Part shown: positions 1 through 11,171 of the stretch, piece after piece
Layout of the letters: the number at the start of each line of letters is the position of its first letter
Numbering within the stretch: the first letter of the stretch is position 1
Source of the DNA: Raineyella antarctica
Lineage (GTDB): Bacteria; Actinomycetota; Actinomycetes; Propionibacteriales; Propionibacteriaceae
Direction of reading: 5' to 3'
Assembly (NCBI RefSeq): GCF_900092135.1
Contig: NZ_FMYF01000005.1
Span: 296,505-360,504 of the forward strand
Length of the DNA stretch: 64,000 nt
Made by a program: the position numbers and the translations under genes
Notes under the pieces: model-generated
What the model was told of the DNA's origin: nothing
Database searches by the model: none
What the model saw: the letters and a program-made list of their open reading frames with translations, nothing else

Positions 1-1
1 G

Positions 2-742
2 GCCGCGGAGGTGGAGCAGCTGCTCCGCGACATCCGGATCAACCGGATCTTCGAGGGCTCCTCGCAGATCATGCACCTGCTGATCGCCCGCGAGGCCGTC
101 GACGCCCACCTGGAGGTCGCCGGCGACATCATCGACCCGGAGGCCGACACCGCCGCCAAGGCGCGGGCGGTGGCCCGGGCCGCGGGCTTCTACGCCGCCT
201 GGCTCCCCACCCTCGCTGTCGGGGCGGGCACCATGCCCGGGTCGTACGCCGACTTCGGTCCGCTGGCCGAGCACGTCCGCTGGATCGAGCGGGCCTCGCG
301 GCGCCTGGCCCGGTCGATCTTCGCCGGGATGGCCCGCTGGCAGGGAGGAATGGAGCACCGGGAGGCGTTCCTGGGCCGCGCGGTCGACATCGGCGCCGAA
401 CTGTTCGCCATGTCCGCGTGCTGCGTCCGTGCCAAGGCCGAGCGCGAGATCTTCCCCGAAGGGGTCGAACTGGCCGATGCGTTCTGTGACCAGGCCCGGG
501 TGCGGGTGGATGCCCTGTTCACCTCCCTGTGGCACAACTCGGACGCTGTGGACCGGCGGCTGGCCAAGCGCATGCTGGACGGTCGCTACACCGAGCTCGA
601 GCGGGGCGTCCGCCACATCAAGCAGGACCTGCCCTGGGTCAGCCCGTGGCGGCTGGGACCGTCCCAGCGCCCGGATGTCCGCCGCCGTATCCCGCGGCCC
701 GGAGCGGCGGCCAAGCCCACCGCATCGACACCGGTGGAGTGA
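2..742 (+). CDS. Acyl-CoA dehydrogenase, C-terminal part (5' end outside window)
   Basis: The frame is open from base 2 and ends at TGA 740-742, giving 246 residues of a protein whose start lies left of the window. The visible start has the acyl-CoA dehydrogenase signature RDIRINRIFEGSSQIM, the helix near the flavin and acyl-CoA site, followed by a long helical C-terminal extension rich in Arg and Ala. Such FAD enzymes oxidise acyl-CoA to enoyl-CoA in fatty-acid or branched-chain degradation. The extension of about 200 residues resembles the larger FadE-type enzymes, but substrate cannot be read from this part. It converges on holA across 72 bp. Confidence 0.85.
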   Translation, partial: AAEVEQLLRDIRINRIFEGSSQIMHLLIAREAVDAHLEVAGDIIDPEADTAAKARAVARAAGFYAAWLPTLAVGAGTMPGSYADFGPLAEHVRWIERASRRLARSIFAGMARWQGGMEHREAFLGRAVDIGAELFAMSACCVRAKAEREIFPEGVELADAFCDQARVRVDALFTSLWHNSDAVDRRLAKRMLDGRYTELERGVRHIKQDLPWVSPWRLGPSQRPDVRRRIPRPGAAAKPTASTPVE

Positions 743-745
743 TCG

Positions 746-793
746 GCACCGACCACGGAGCTGCCGACCCCGGAGCTGGTGGGTGGTCGGTGC
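746..793. terminator. Inverted repeat between convergent genes
   Basis: GCACCGACCA (746-755) and TGGTCGGTGC (784-793) are perfectly complementary around a 28-nt loop, between the convergent acyl-CoA dehydrogenase and holA genes. A shared bidirectional terminator is plausible, but no T tract follows on either strand. Confidence 0.35.
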
Positions 794-814
794 ATACGGT
801 GGGCGGCGCCGTGG

Positions 815-1813
815 TCAGGGCCGGCTGGCGAGCCGGCTGATCTGCAGCACCATCGTCTCGAGGGCGTGGTCGGGGTCGTCGGCGGCGCCCTTGACGTCGG
901 CATCGGCACGGGCGACGATCCGGACCGCCCGAGCCAGCCGGAGGTCGTCCCATCGCTGCAGCTGCTGACGCAGCGTCCGCAACTTCCAGGGGGGCACCCC
1001 GATATCGGCGGCGACCTCGCCGTCGTTCCCCCGCCCGCGGATCGAGCTGAGCCGGCCCAGGCCGCGGATACCGGATGCCATCGCGCTGGTGATCAGCACC
1101 GGCGCGGTGCCCGAGGAGAGCGCCCAGCGCAGCTCGGTCAGGGCCTTGGAGGTCTGTCCCTCCAGCGCGGCGTCGGCGATGGTGAAGCCCTTCACCTCGG
1201 CGCGTCCCTGGAAGAATCCCTGTACCAGCTCGGCCCGGATCGTCCCGTCCTCGGAGTCCTCGGCGAGCTGGCGGACCGCCCCGGCGAGCGCTCGCAGGTC
1301 GACGCCGACGGCATCCACCAGCTGCTGGGCCACGAACCGGTCCAGTCGCGCCGAGCACAGCCGTGCCTCGTGCTCGACGAAACCGACCAGCTCCCGGGGC
1401 TTGAGCGGCGTCGCCGGGAAGATCGGGACCCTGGCCTTCTTGAGCTTGTCGACCAGTCCCTTGCCCTTGTTCCCGCCGCGGTGCACCAGGACGAGGGCGA
1501 TCTCGGGGGCCGGGTCGGCGGCAGCGGAGGCCACCGCCCTTGCCAGTGAGTCGGAGGCGTCGGCGAGGTCATCGACGACCAGCACCGACCGGGTGGCGAA
1601 CAGCGATCCCGAGGTCATCTGCAGCAGGTCACCGCCGTCCAGGGTCGTCGCGGACGTCTGGGCCACCTCGACCGTCGGGTCCTCGGCACGACACGCAGCC
1701 ACCAGGTCCTCGATCGCCCGATCGGCGAGCAGACCCTCGGACCCGTGGACCAGCACGACCTTCCCGTACGGGGAGCCGATGTCCTTGATCTGGGGTTGTC
1801 CGGAAGTGGCCAC
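815..1813 (-). CDS. holA: DNA polymerase III subunit delta
   Basis: This 332-residue protein matches HolA in length and layout. The N-terminal part (LVHGSEGLLADRAI, about residues 20-33) is the degenerate AAA+ fold that replaces a Walker motif in delta. A middle segment carries the conserved FVEHEARLC, and the C-terminal helical collar ends in LQRWDDLRLARAV. Delta opens the sliding clamp as part of the clamp-loader complex. It lies directly downstream of comEC on the same strand, a common bacterial arrangement. The ATG at 1813 gives a natural N-terminus. The 124-bp gap to comEC is largely a 16-bp tandem repeat. Confidence 0.93.
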   Translation of the reverse strand: MATSGQPQIKDIGSPYGKVVLVHGSEGLLADRAIEDLVAACRAEDPTVEVAQTSATTLDGGDLLQMTSGSLFATRSVLVVDDLADASDSLARAVASAAADPAPEIALVLVHRGGNKGKGLVDKLKKARVPIFPATPLKPRELVGFVEHEARLCSARLDRFVAQQLVDAVGVDLRALAGAVRQLAEDSEDGTIRAELVQGFFQGRAEVKGFTIADAALEGQTSKALTELRWALSSGTAPVLITSAMASGIRGLGRLSSIRGRGNDGEVAADIGVPPWKLRTLRQQLQRWDDLRLARAVRIVARADADVKGAADDPDHALETMVLQISRLASRP

Positions 1814-1870
1814 GCCCCCACTATGGCAGGCGGCACCGACACCGCGCCGGGCGTCCGCCGGCCGTCACCG

Positions 1871-1950
1871 GGTTCCATGGGCGCCGGGTTCCATGGGCGC
1901 CGGGTTCCATGGGCACCGGGTTCCATGGGCACCGCGGTCAATGGGCACCG
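1871..1950. repeat. 16-bp tandem repeat, four perfect-length copies plus one degenerate
   Basis: GGTTCCATGGGCGCCG occurs at 1871-1886 and 1887-1902, then GGTTCCATGGGCACCG at 1903-1918 and 1919-1934. A decayed fifth copy (CGGTCAATGGGCACCG) is at 1935-1950. There are no spacers, so it is not CRISPR. The array lies between comEC and holA, and the last copy runs into the comEC stop. Confidence 0.9.
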
Positions 1951-4265
1951 GTCGTCCGGCACCGCTGCTCAGTGCAGCTGACGACCAGGTCGCCCCGCTC
2001 GTCGGTCCGCACTATTGCCATCCCGAGCCCGGTGAGCGTCTGCAGCGTCTGGCGGTGCGGGTGGCCGTACGTGTTGTCCCGTCCGACGCTGACCAGGGCC
2101 ATCCGGGCCCCGGTGGCGCGCAGGAAGGCCTCCGACTGGTCGCGGGAGCCGTGGTGCGGGACGACCAGGAACGTGGCTGCGACGTCCGCGCCCGAGCGCA
2201 GCAGCCGGTCCTGCCCCTCGGCCTGCAGGTCCCCGGGCAGCAGCACGGTCGCGCCGTCCACCGTCGCGCGCCCGACCAGGCTGCCGTCGTTCTCGTCGGC
2301 GGTGTCCTTTGACGCGGGCGCCCCGGGACGTGGCGCCAGGGTCTGCCAGGTAACCGCGCCCACCCGGATGACGTCGCCCTCGGCGCTGGTCAGCTGCGGT
2401 ACGCCATCGGTGTCGGGACGGTGGCCGGGGGCAGTCAGCACCGCATCGACCGGGAGCCGCTGCAGGACGTCGCCGAGGGCCCCGGCATGGTCGGCGTGCA
2501 GGTGGCTGAGGACCAGCAGGGGGATCCGGTGGATGCCCAGTCCGCGCAGGCACCGCAGCACGGCGGCCGGGTCGCCCCCGGTGTCGACCAGGACCGCCTG
2601 GCCCGGTGCTGCAGCCAGCACGATCACGTTGCCCTGGCCGACGTCGCAGACGGCGAGGTCCCAGTCCCGTGGCGGCCAGCCGGGCTGGGCCGGCCCGCGC
2701 AGGACCAGTGCCAGCAGCACCAGCCCGAGGGCCACGGAGAGCCAGCGGCGGGCCAGCACCGCCGGGACGGCGATCACCCCTGCCGCTGTCGCCGCCACCA
2801 GCAGCACCACCCCGGCCGTTCCGGGGGGCCACCAGAGGGTGGCTCCGGGTGCCGCGGCGGAGACCTCGGCGACCGCCACGATCCCCCGGGCTGCGAGGGC
2901 GGCCGGGAAGGCGACGAGTTCGGCGCCCAGCGGCCAGAGGGTGCCCAGTCCGGCGGCGGCGAACCCGCAGACCGTGGCGGGGCCGACCAGCGGGCCGACG
3001 GCCATGTTGGCGAGCAGGCCGACGGCGCTGATGTCTCCCGACAGCACCACCGCGACCGGGCCGGTCGCGAGCTGCGCCGCCAGCGGGACGGTGACGGCCT
3101 CGGCCAACCACCGCGGCGCCCACCGGCCCATCGCCTCGGACCACCGGGTCGCCCACAGTACGATCCCCGCGGTCGCCGAGGTGGACAGCACAAACCCGGC
3201 CGAGCGGGCCAGCCACGGATCCAGCATCAGCAGCACGATGACGGCGACGGCGAGCGAGCGCAGCCCCTTGCGCCGGCCGTCCGAGGCCCCGGCCATCAGC
3301 GCGGTCAGCCCGACCACGCCCATGGCGGTGGCCCGCAGCACGCTCGGCTCGGTGCTGCACAGGGCGACGAACACGATGACCCCGGACGCGGTCACGGCGT
3401 GCAGCACCCGTCCTCGTACGCCGAGGAGCTTCGCCGCGGTCAGCAGGAAGGCGAGCAGCAGGGTGAGGTTGCTGCCCGAGACCGCCATCACGTGCAGCAG
3501 CCCGGAGGCCCGGAAAGCCTCCTCCATCTCCTGGTCCACCCCGCTGGTGTCGCCGACGACCAGCGCCGGCACCAGGGCGCGCGCGGGTGGGGCCCGGTCC
3601 GCGACGGCGTCGCGCAGGCCCTGGTGGGTCGCCTCCACCACCCGCTGGTCCCACCGCGGGCCGTCGACCAGCTGCGGTGGACCGGTCGCACGCAGGATGG
3701 CGGCGAGATCCGAGCCCGGGTCAGCGGCTGCCAGGGTGCCGCGGACGGCGACCCTGGCACCCGCTATCGCCTCCTGCCAGCCCGGTGCGTCGGTGGCAGA
3801 CACGGTGACCAGCACCGGTGCCCTGGTGGTGGTGCGCCGGCCCTCCGCGGAGACCTGCTCGACCCGGGCCCGGACCCACAGTTGTCCCCCGCGGGTGTCG
3901 GTGCCGTCACTGGGGCCGTACGGGGCGACGGTGACCGGATCGTTGAGCAGGACCATCTCGACCCCGACACGGGCGCGGTCCTCGGCCAGCCGGTGGACGG
4001 TGCCGGAGGTGACCGGCACCGCGTGCAGGACACCGACCAGCAGGGCGCCGAGCAGCGCCACGCAGCCGGGGAGCCAGGCCCAGCGCCGACGCCGCAGCGC
4101 GGCGCCCACCACCAGGAGCGCCACGGTCGCGGCCACCAGCACCGCCCGCTGGTCGCCGCCGGTACCGAGCCAGGCCCCGGCCCAGGCCGCCAGGGCCGGG
4201 ACGACCAGCCGCAGGTCAGTCGGGCCGGGGTGATCAGAGGCCGGCACGGGGAGCGATCTCGGCAT
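1938..4265 (-). CDS. comEC: ComEC/Rec2 competence DNA-channel protein
   Basis: This 775-residue membrane protein has the full ComEC layout. It starts with hydrophobic helices and an OB-like soluble section, followed by the multi-helix Competence domain (around HVMAVSGSNLTLLLAFLL). The C-terminus is a metallo-beta-lactamase-like nuclease domain with LSHLHADHAG near residue 590 and VPHHGSRDQS further on. ComEC moves single-stranded DNA across the membrane during transformation, and the metal-binding domain is thought to degrade the other strand. The start overlaps the end of comEA by 32 bp, consistent with translational coupling. No piece appears missing, so the uptake channel itself looks intact. 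Confidence 0.95.
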   Translation of the reverse strand: MPRSLPVPASDHPGPTDLRLVVPALAAWAGAWLGTGGDQRAVLVAATVALLVVGAALRRRRWAWLPGCVALLGALLVGVLHAVPVTSGTVHRLAEDRARVGVEMVLLNDPVTVAPYGPSDGTDTRGGQLWVRARVEQVSAEGRRTTTRAPVLVTVSATDAPGWQEAIAGARVAVRGTLAAADPGSDLAAILRATGPPQLVDGPRWDQRVVEATHQGLRDAVADRAPPARALVPALVVGDTSGVDQEMEEAFRASGLLHVMAVSGSNLTLLLAFLLTAAKLLGVRGRVLHAVTASGVIVFVALCSTEPSVLRATAMGVVGLTALMAGASDGRRKGLRSLAVAVIVLLMLDPWLARSAGFVLSTSATAGIVLWATRWSEAMGRWAPRWLAEAVTVPLAAQLATGPVAVVLSGDISAVGLLANMAVGPLVGPATVCGFAAAGLGTLWPLGAELVAFPAALAARGIVAVAEVSAAAPGATLWWPPGTAGVVLLVAATAAGVIAVPAVLARRWLSVALGLVLLALVLRGPAQPGWPPRDWDLAVCDVGQGNVIVLAAAPGQAVLVDTGGDPAAVLRCLRGLGIHRIPLLVLSHLHADHAGALGDVLQRLPVDAVLTAPGHRPDTDGVPQLTSAEGDVIRVGAVTWQTLAPRPGAPASKDTADENDGSLVGRATVDGATVLLPGDLQAEGQDRLLRSGADVAATFLVVPHHGSRDQSEAFLRATGARMALVSVGRDNTYGHPHRQTLQTLTGLGMAIVRTDERGDLVVSCTEQRCRTTGAH

Positions 4266-5253
4266 AGGTCTTCGGGCCGATCCCCGGTACGTCCATCAAC
4301 TGATCGACGGTGGCGAATCCCCCGTTCTGCTCCCGCCAGGTGATGATCTTCTGGGCGGTGGCCGGACCGACACCCGGCAGTTCCTCCAGCTCCAGCGCCG
4401 AGGCGGTGTTGAGGTTGATGGTTCCCCCGGACGCGGCGGCCCCGGACGCCGGTCCGGGTCGAGGCCCGCTCGGCCCGGGCGTCGCGCTCCCGCCGCCGGT
4501 ACCGGGGCCTCCCCCGGCCGCGGTTGCGTCCGGCCCGCGGACCTGGCCGCCGGGCTTCGAGGTGGAGCCGATCACGACCTGCTGTCCGTCCAGGAGCGGC
4601 TGGGCGAGGTTCAGGTCACCGGTGTCCGCCTTGGAGGTGAGTCCGCCGGCGGCGATGATGGCGTCGTCGACCCTCGCACCGGAGGCGAGGGTGACCAGGC
4701 CCGGTCGCTGCACCGGGCCGACCACGTGCACGGCCAGGGTCGCGGGTGCCGGCGTGCCCGAGGCGGGTCCCGGTGCCGGGGTTCCCGCGGCGGTCCACGG
4801 AGAGGCGGAGGCGCCCGGAGAAGCCTGACCGCCCGGAGAAGCCGGGGCACTCGGAGAAGCCGGGGCACTCGGAGAAGCCGGGCCGATCGGTGTTCCGCCG
4901 ACGACTGCCGGGGTCGTCACCCCGGTGCCTGTCATCGCGGCGTCGCCGGCGATCTCCAGCGGCGAGGAGCGCAGCAGGACGAGTCCGGCAACCACCACGC
5001 CGACCAGGACGACCGCGCACAGCACCAACACCGTCTCGCGTCGCCAGGGTGTGGTGCCCAGGCGGGGCCCGGAGGCGTGCTCCCGGCCGGGATCACGACC
5101 ACGCTCGGCGGGGTCGTCGATGTCTTCGGTGTCCTCGACGTCCTCCCAAGGCTCACCGGGGGTCGCGTCGAGCAGGCTGGCGAGCCGTCGGCGGGTGGCC
5201 TCGGGCGAGGGCTGGGGCAGCTGGCGAGCGCTCATGCTCGGAGCGTGGGACAT
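4234..5253 (-). CDS. comEA: ComEA helix-hairpin-helix DNA receptor
   Basis: This 339-residue protein has a cytoplasmic N-terminus and one membrane segment at about residues 74-94. An extracellular Pro/Ser/Ala linker with repeated SPSAPASP units follows, then an SLBB-like domain (VHVVGPVQRPGLVTL). The C-terminus has paired helix-hairpin-helix motifs (LPGVGPATAQKI and VPGIGPKTYAEI). ComEA binds incoming double-stranded DNA outside the membrane and hands it to ComEC, encoded directly downstream with overlap. The DNA of the linker contains three near-identical 18-bp copies around 4834-4890, so linker length may vary between strains. Confidence 0.94.
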   Translation of the reverse strand: MSHAPSMSARQLPQPSPEATRRRLASLLDATPGEPWEDVEDTEDIDDPAERGRDPGREHASGPRLGTTPWRRETVLVLCAVVLVGVVVAGLVLLRSSPLEIAGDAAMTGTGVTTPAVVGGTPIGPASPSAPASPSAPASPGGQASPGASASPWTAAGTPAPGPASGTPAPATLAVHVVGPVQRPGLVTLASGARVDDAIIAAGGLTSKADTGDLNLAQPLLDGQQVVIGSTSKPGGQVRGPDATAAGGGPGTGGGSATPGPSGPRPGPASGAAASGGTINLNTASALELEELPGVGPATAQKIITWREQNGGFATVDQLMDVPGIGPKTYAEIAPRAGL

Positions 5254-5350
5254 CCGCCGTTCCCGGTGACTGCCCCGGGCGCCGGCTGTGGACAGTTCCT
5301 CGGCAGTCGGCTCGGGCTGTGGACGGACGAGGGCTGCGCGGCCCGTTCAA

Positions 5351-6061
5351 TCAGGAAGCGGCGCGCTCGTCCTTCTCGGTCTCCGCCGGGGTGGTGGAGG
5401 AGGTCGGGCGGGAGGAGGTGGGGCGGGCAGAGATCCGGCAGGCGCCCGGCTCGCTGAACGGGAAGATCGAGACCTCGGAGGGCTCGCCGAGCCCGTCCAG
5501 CAGCGAGGCCACCACCCCGCGGTGCACGTTGCAGACCACGTCCGGGTGTAGGCGGGCGGCGGTGAGGAGCGGGCAACGCACCAGCCGCCACTCACCGTCC
5601 CCCGTATGCTCCGGAGCGAATCCCACCTCGGCGAGCTGTCGGTCCACCACCTGCTGGGCGGACAGGTCGGCCGGGGCGTCGGCCAACAGCTTGCGGCCCC
5701 AGCGCTCCCCCGCCCGGAAGGCGGCGGCCTGCGGGTCGTCGACAGACTCCAGCACCTGCTCGACCAGCACGTCCGCCAGGGCTGCGTACTGGCGCCCGAT
5801 GGGCCACATCGGGCCGCCGGGCATGCAGCGGTACAACGTGGCCGGTCGGCCGCGGCCACGCGGGGCCTCCGTCGTCGCCTCGGCCAGGTGATCGGCCACC
5901 AGCCCCTCAAGGTGCTCACGCGTGGTGTTCACGTGCTGCCCGAGGGCGTTGGCGATCTGCTGGGCTCGCAGGGGCTGCCCATCCGCCTCGGCGAGCTGCG
6001 CCAGGACAGCCGCCCGGGCGCTCGACAACGGTGTTGCGACCGCTGCGGGCAGCGGCCCCAT
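5351..6061 (-). CDS. HTH transcriptional regulator (ArsR-like, COG2345 type)
   Basis: This is a 236-residue protein. The N-terminal winged HTH (ARAAVLAQLAEADGQPL then HVNTTREHLEGL) is followed by a domain with conserved CPLL and HPDVVCNVHRG, typical of actinobacterial predicted regulators that may bind a metal or Fe-S group through Cys and His. The C-terminus ends in a Ser/Thr/Pro tail. I chose the ATG at 6061 because GACGGGG lies upstream. An in-frame GTG at 6094, preceded by a TACGAT -10-like box and within the palindrome TCACGTGA (6091-6098), could give a leaderless start. It lies downstream of leuS on the same strand. Confidence 0.82.
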   Translation of the reverse strand: MGPLPAAVATPLSSARAAVLAQLAEADGQPLRAQQIANALGQHVNTTREHLEGLVADHLAEATTEAPRGRGRPATLYRCMPGGPMWPIGRQYAALADVLVEQVLESVDDPQAAAFRAGERWGRKLLADAPADLSAQQVVDRQLAEVGFAPEHTGDGEWRLVRCPLLTAARLHPDVVCNVHRGVVASLLDGLGEPSEVSIFPFSEPGACRISARPTSSRPTSSTTPAETEKDERAAS

Positions 6062-6153
6062 ACGCGTATCCCCGTCGGGTTCCGGATTACTCACGTGATC
6101 ATCGTACAAAACATGGCGAAATCCCGGTGAATCCTCCGCGAATCGAGGGTCGA

Positions 6154-8625
<2,472 letters not shown>

Positions 8626-8634
8626 CCGGCGATT

Positions 8635-9720
8635 CTAGCCCACCGACTGTTCCTCCTCGTCCTCCTGCCCGAGCTGGGACGCCGGCCCGAGCGGACCGAA
8701 GTCGTCCAGGCTCTCCCGTCGCATCCGGTGCCATTCGTCCGGGTGTAGCCCCAGCTCCACCACCCCGTCGAGCAGGCGGACCAGCCCGTGCTCGGGGCAG
8801 CGCCGTTCGGCCTCCTCCAGGCACAGGCAGACCAGCGCGCCGTCTCCTCGCGCCCAGGCTGCGACCCCGACCAGGCACAGCGGTGCCACGGCGGCCAGGT
8901 CATCGGTGTTGCGGGCGGCGGCCGCCCAGACGTCGGCCCACAGGGGCGCGCTCAGCCGGTGGATGCGCAGGGTGGCGACGTCGCGGGCGTGTGGGTCGGT
9001 GGCCAGTGCCGTCAGGATTGCCAGGTCGCGCGGCTGGGGCACCCGGCCGCCGGCCTCGACCTGGCGCAGCCGGGCATCCATCTCCATGGCCACCTCCAGC
9101 GGGGGCCGGCCGCGCAGCCACAGCAGCATCGCCAGCAGCGTGTCGTCGTACTCCTCCCCCGGATCATCGCTGCCGGGCAGGATGGCCGCCCGCAGGTCCT
9201 CGCGGTCCGCCAGCGCCGGCAGTCCGCCGACGACGGCCTGGGCGGCGGCGGGGTCACTCAGCACGGCCTCGTAGTCGAAGCCCTCCGGCGGGCAGCAGGT
9301 GGTGTCGCGGCAGGTGACCGAGCGGTAGCGGCCGGCGGCGACGTGGACGGCGTCCATCACGTCCGGGGCCGTGTCGCGGACCAGCCCGTCGGCCTCGATC
9401 GCGATGGAGAGCCCCTCCAGGCGCTCGCCGACGATCGGGTCGGGGACCTCCGTGTAGGCGACGAGGAGGACCGCTGTGGCCTCCGTGCGCTCCAGCTGCT
9501 CGCGGACGAACTGCTCGACCCCCTCGGGGTCGTCGACCAGGCGGGAGATGTCGAGGCGGAGCGTCACCAGGACGCGGGGGCCCTCGAAGAGAACGGTGAC
9601 CAGGGACTGCTGGGGGTGGAAGCCGAGGAGGTACGGGACGGTCGCGAGGATGCCCTGCAGTCCGTGGGTGGAGATGGTGAGCTGTTCGGGTTCGCCGGCG
9701 GCGAGGGAGTGCTGATCCAT
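8635..9720 (-). CDS. DUF4192 domain protein
   Basis: The protein has 361 residues. The N-terminal motif LLGFHPQQSLVTVLFEG and the later CCPPEGFDYEAVLSDP identify the actinobacterial DUF4192 family, whose function is unknown. The C-terminal third is helical, with Trp/Leu repeats. It is soluble, with no signal peptide or membrane segment. It lies 9 bp upstream of leuS on the same strand and may be co-transcribed with it. The N-terminus is set by the ATG at 9720, with a divergent promoter region towards the next gene. Confidence 0.88.
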   Translation of the reverse strand: MDQHSLAAGEPEQLTISTHGLQGILATVPYLLGFHPQQSLVTVLFEGPRVLVTLRLDISRLVDDPEGVEQFVREQLERTEATAVLLVAYTEVPDPIVGERLEGLSIAIEADGLVRDTAPDVMDAVHVAAGRYRSVTCRDTTCCPPEGFDYEAVLSDPAAAQAVVGGLPALADREDLRAAILPGSDDPGEEYDDTLLAMLLWLRGRPPLEVAMEMDARLRQVEAGGRVPQPRDLAILTALATDPHARDVATLRIHRLSAPLWADVWAAAARNTDDLAAVAPLCLVGVAAWARGDGALVCLCLEEAERRCPEHGLVRLLDGVVELGLHPDEWHRMRRESLDDFGPLGPASQLGQEDEEEQSVG

Positions 9721-9823
9721 GCTCGCAGGGTGGGCCGCGGCTTCTTCCGGACGGCCGACCGGGCGCCGGGCTGTGGACGGGCAGGCCAGCCGCCCCGGGG
9801 CTGTGGACGGCTAGGCTCGCTTC

Positions 9824-10324
9824 GTGAGCAGACCGGGTGCATCTGCCTATCGCGTGCGAACCGCGATGGCAGCCGTCCTCGTCGGCGCGGCTGCGCTGGG
9901 CGCGGCGCTGTTCACCACGCAGCAGCCCCCGGACCGCTCGCCCCTCCCCTCGCCGACGCCCACCGTCACGGCCTCTCCCGAGGTCCTGGTCCCGTTCCGG
10001 GCCCTGGTCGACTACGTCTCCTCGGAGGGCTCGGGCAGGTTCGCGGCCACCGGCCACGGCCGGATCGGCGGCACCACGGTGGTGGATCTCGAGCTCACGG
10101 CACGGACCGGTCGACAGACCTACACGCTGGTGGCGTACGACCAGCGCGGCGGGCGCCACACGGCCGAGCCGATGGACGCGTCGACGCCCTCGCCTGCCTC
10201 GGGGACGATCGTGGCCGGGCAGACGGTGCGCGGGCGGGTCGGCTTCAACGCGCCGCCGGGGCCCCTGGTGGTCGCGTTGGTCAACGACCGGGGCGAGGAC
10301 GTCGCCGCGCTGCACATCCCGTGA
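9824..10324 (+). CDS. Membrane-anchored extracellular protein of unknown function
   Basis: This 166-residue protein starts with GTG. A single hydrophobic segment (AMAAVLVGAAALGAALF, residues 14-30) lacks a lipobox Cys and is followed by a Pro/Ser/Thr linker (PLPSPTPTVTASP). A beta-rich C-terminal domain of about 115 residues ends in VALVNDRGEDVAALHIP. The likely topology is a membrane anchor with the domain outside. I do not recognise the family. It diverges from the DUF4192 gene over 103 bp, in which GGGCTGTGGACGG occurs twice. Its stop codon lies inside the first unit of a 27-bp tandem repeat. Confidence 0.65.
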   Translation: MSRPGASAYRVRTAMAAVLVGAAALGAALFTTQQPPDRSPLPSPTPTVTASPEVLVPFRALVDYVSSEGSGRFAATGHGRIGGTTVVDLELTARTGRQTYTLVAYDQRGGRHTAEPMDASTPSPASGTIVAGQTVRGRVGFNAPPGPLVVALVNDRGEDVAALHIP

Positions 10325-10386
10325 CATCGGCGGGCAGCAGACATGCCGTGACATCGGCGGGGACCAGACATCCCGTGATGTGGCCG
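10321..10386. repeat. 27-bp tandem repeat over the 3' end of the preceding gene
   Basis: Two copies beginning GTGACATCGGCGGG are at 10321-10347 and 10348-10374, differing in a few central bases. A partial third (GTGATGTGGCCG) starts at 10375. The first copy contains the stop codon of the upstream gene. Confidence 0.8.
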
Positions 10387-10439
10387 CCCCGCGCCTTCCG
10401 CGACGCCGGCGATCGCCGAACGCACGGCTTGCCGCAGGC

Positions 10440-11123
10440 TCAGGCCTCGTACTTGTGCTTCGGCGGTTCGGGGACCGGCTTGGTGGCGAGCGCCTCGCGG
10501 CGACGCTGGATCGCGCGTCGCACCAGCCACACCACCCCGGCGACCAGCGCCAGGGCGAGAATGATGTACACGACGGTGGAGAACCGGTCCATCCAGTCGG
10601 TCACTGCGCGCCAGTTGTCGCCCAGCAGGTAGCCCGCCACGACCAGCACGGTGTTCCAGATTGCGCTGCCGAGGGCGGTGTAGAGGCCGAACTTCAGCAG
10701 CGGCATCTGGTCGATGCCGGCGGGGATGGAGATCAGCGAGCGGACGCCGGGTACCAGGCGTCCGATCAGGATGGCGACGGAGCCGTGCCGGGTGAACCAG
10801 TCGATGGACTTGTCGACGTCGCGGGCGTCCACCAGCGGCATCCGGTCGGCGATCCAGCGCAGGCGCGCGGCCCCGACCGCCCAGCCGAGCCAGTAGAGGA
10901 TCGCGGCCCCGGCCAGCGAGCCGGCGGTCGCCCACAGGATCGCCGCGACGACGCCGTACGGTGCGTCCGGGCCGGCGGCGGTGAAGCCGGCCAGCGGCAG
11001 GATCACCTCGCTGGGGATCGGAGGGAAGACGTTCTCGAGCAGGACTGCCAGGAACACGCCGGGACCACCGATGGCCTGCATCAGATTCGTGATCCACTCG
11101 ACGATCGTGTCAATCCAACCCAT
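10440..11123 (-). CDS. DedA-family membrane protein
   Basis: This 227-residue integral membrane protein is of the DedA/VTT family, which moves phospholipids or undecaprenyl phosphate across the membrane. Family features visible are ENVFPPIPSEVILPLAG near residue 30, the GRLVPGVRSLISIPAG segment near residue 120, and a final transmembrane helix followed by a basic tail. The arginine in GRLVPGVR and the acidic residue in ENVFPP fit the conserved functional residues of the family. It sits alone between a repeat region and the L,D-transpeptidase, 48 bp downstream of that gene on the same strand. Confidence 0.93.
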   Translation of the reverse strand: MGWIDTIVEWITNLMQAIGGPGVFLAVLLENVFPPIPSEVILPLAGFTAAGPDAPYGVVAAILWATAGSLAGAAILYWLGWAVGAARLRWIADRMPLVDARDVDKSIDWFTRHGSVAILIGRLVPGVRSLISIPAGIDQMPLLKFGLYTALGSAIWNTVLVVAGYLLGDNWRAVTDWMDRFSTVVYIILALALVAGVVWLVRRAIQRRREALATKPVPEPPKHKYEA

Positions 11124-11171
11124 GTACAGCCTCCGTTAGCAGAAATCGATGGTGAGCGACGCGCGACGACG

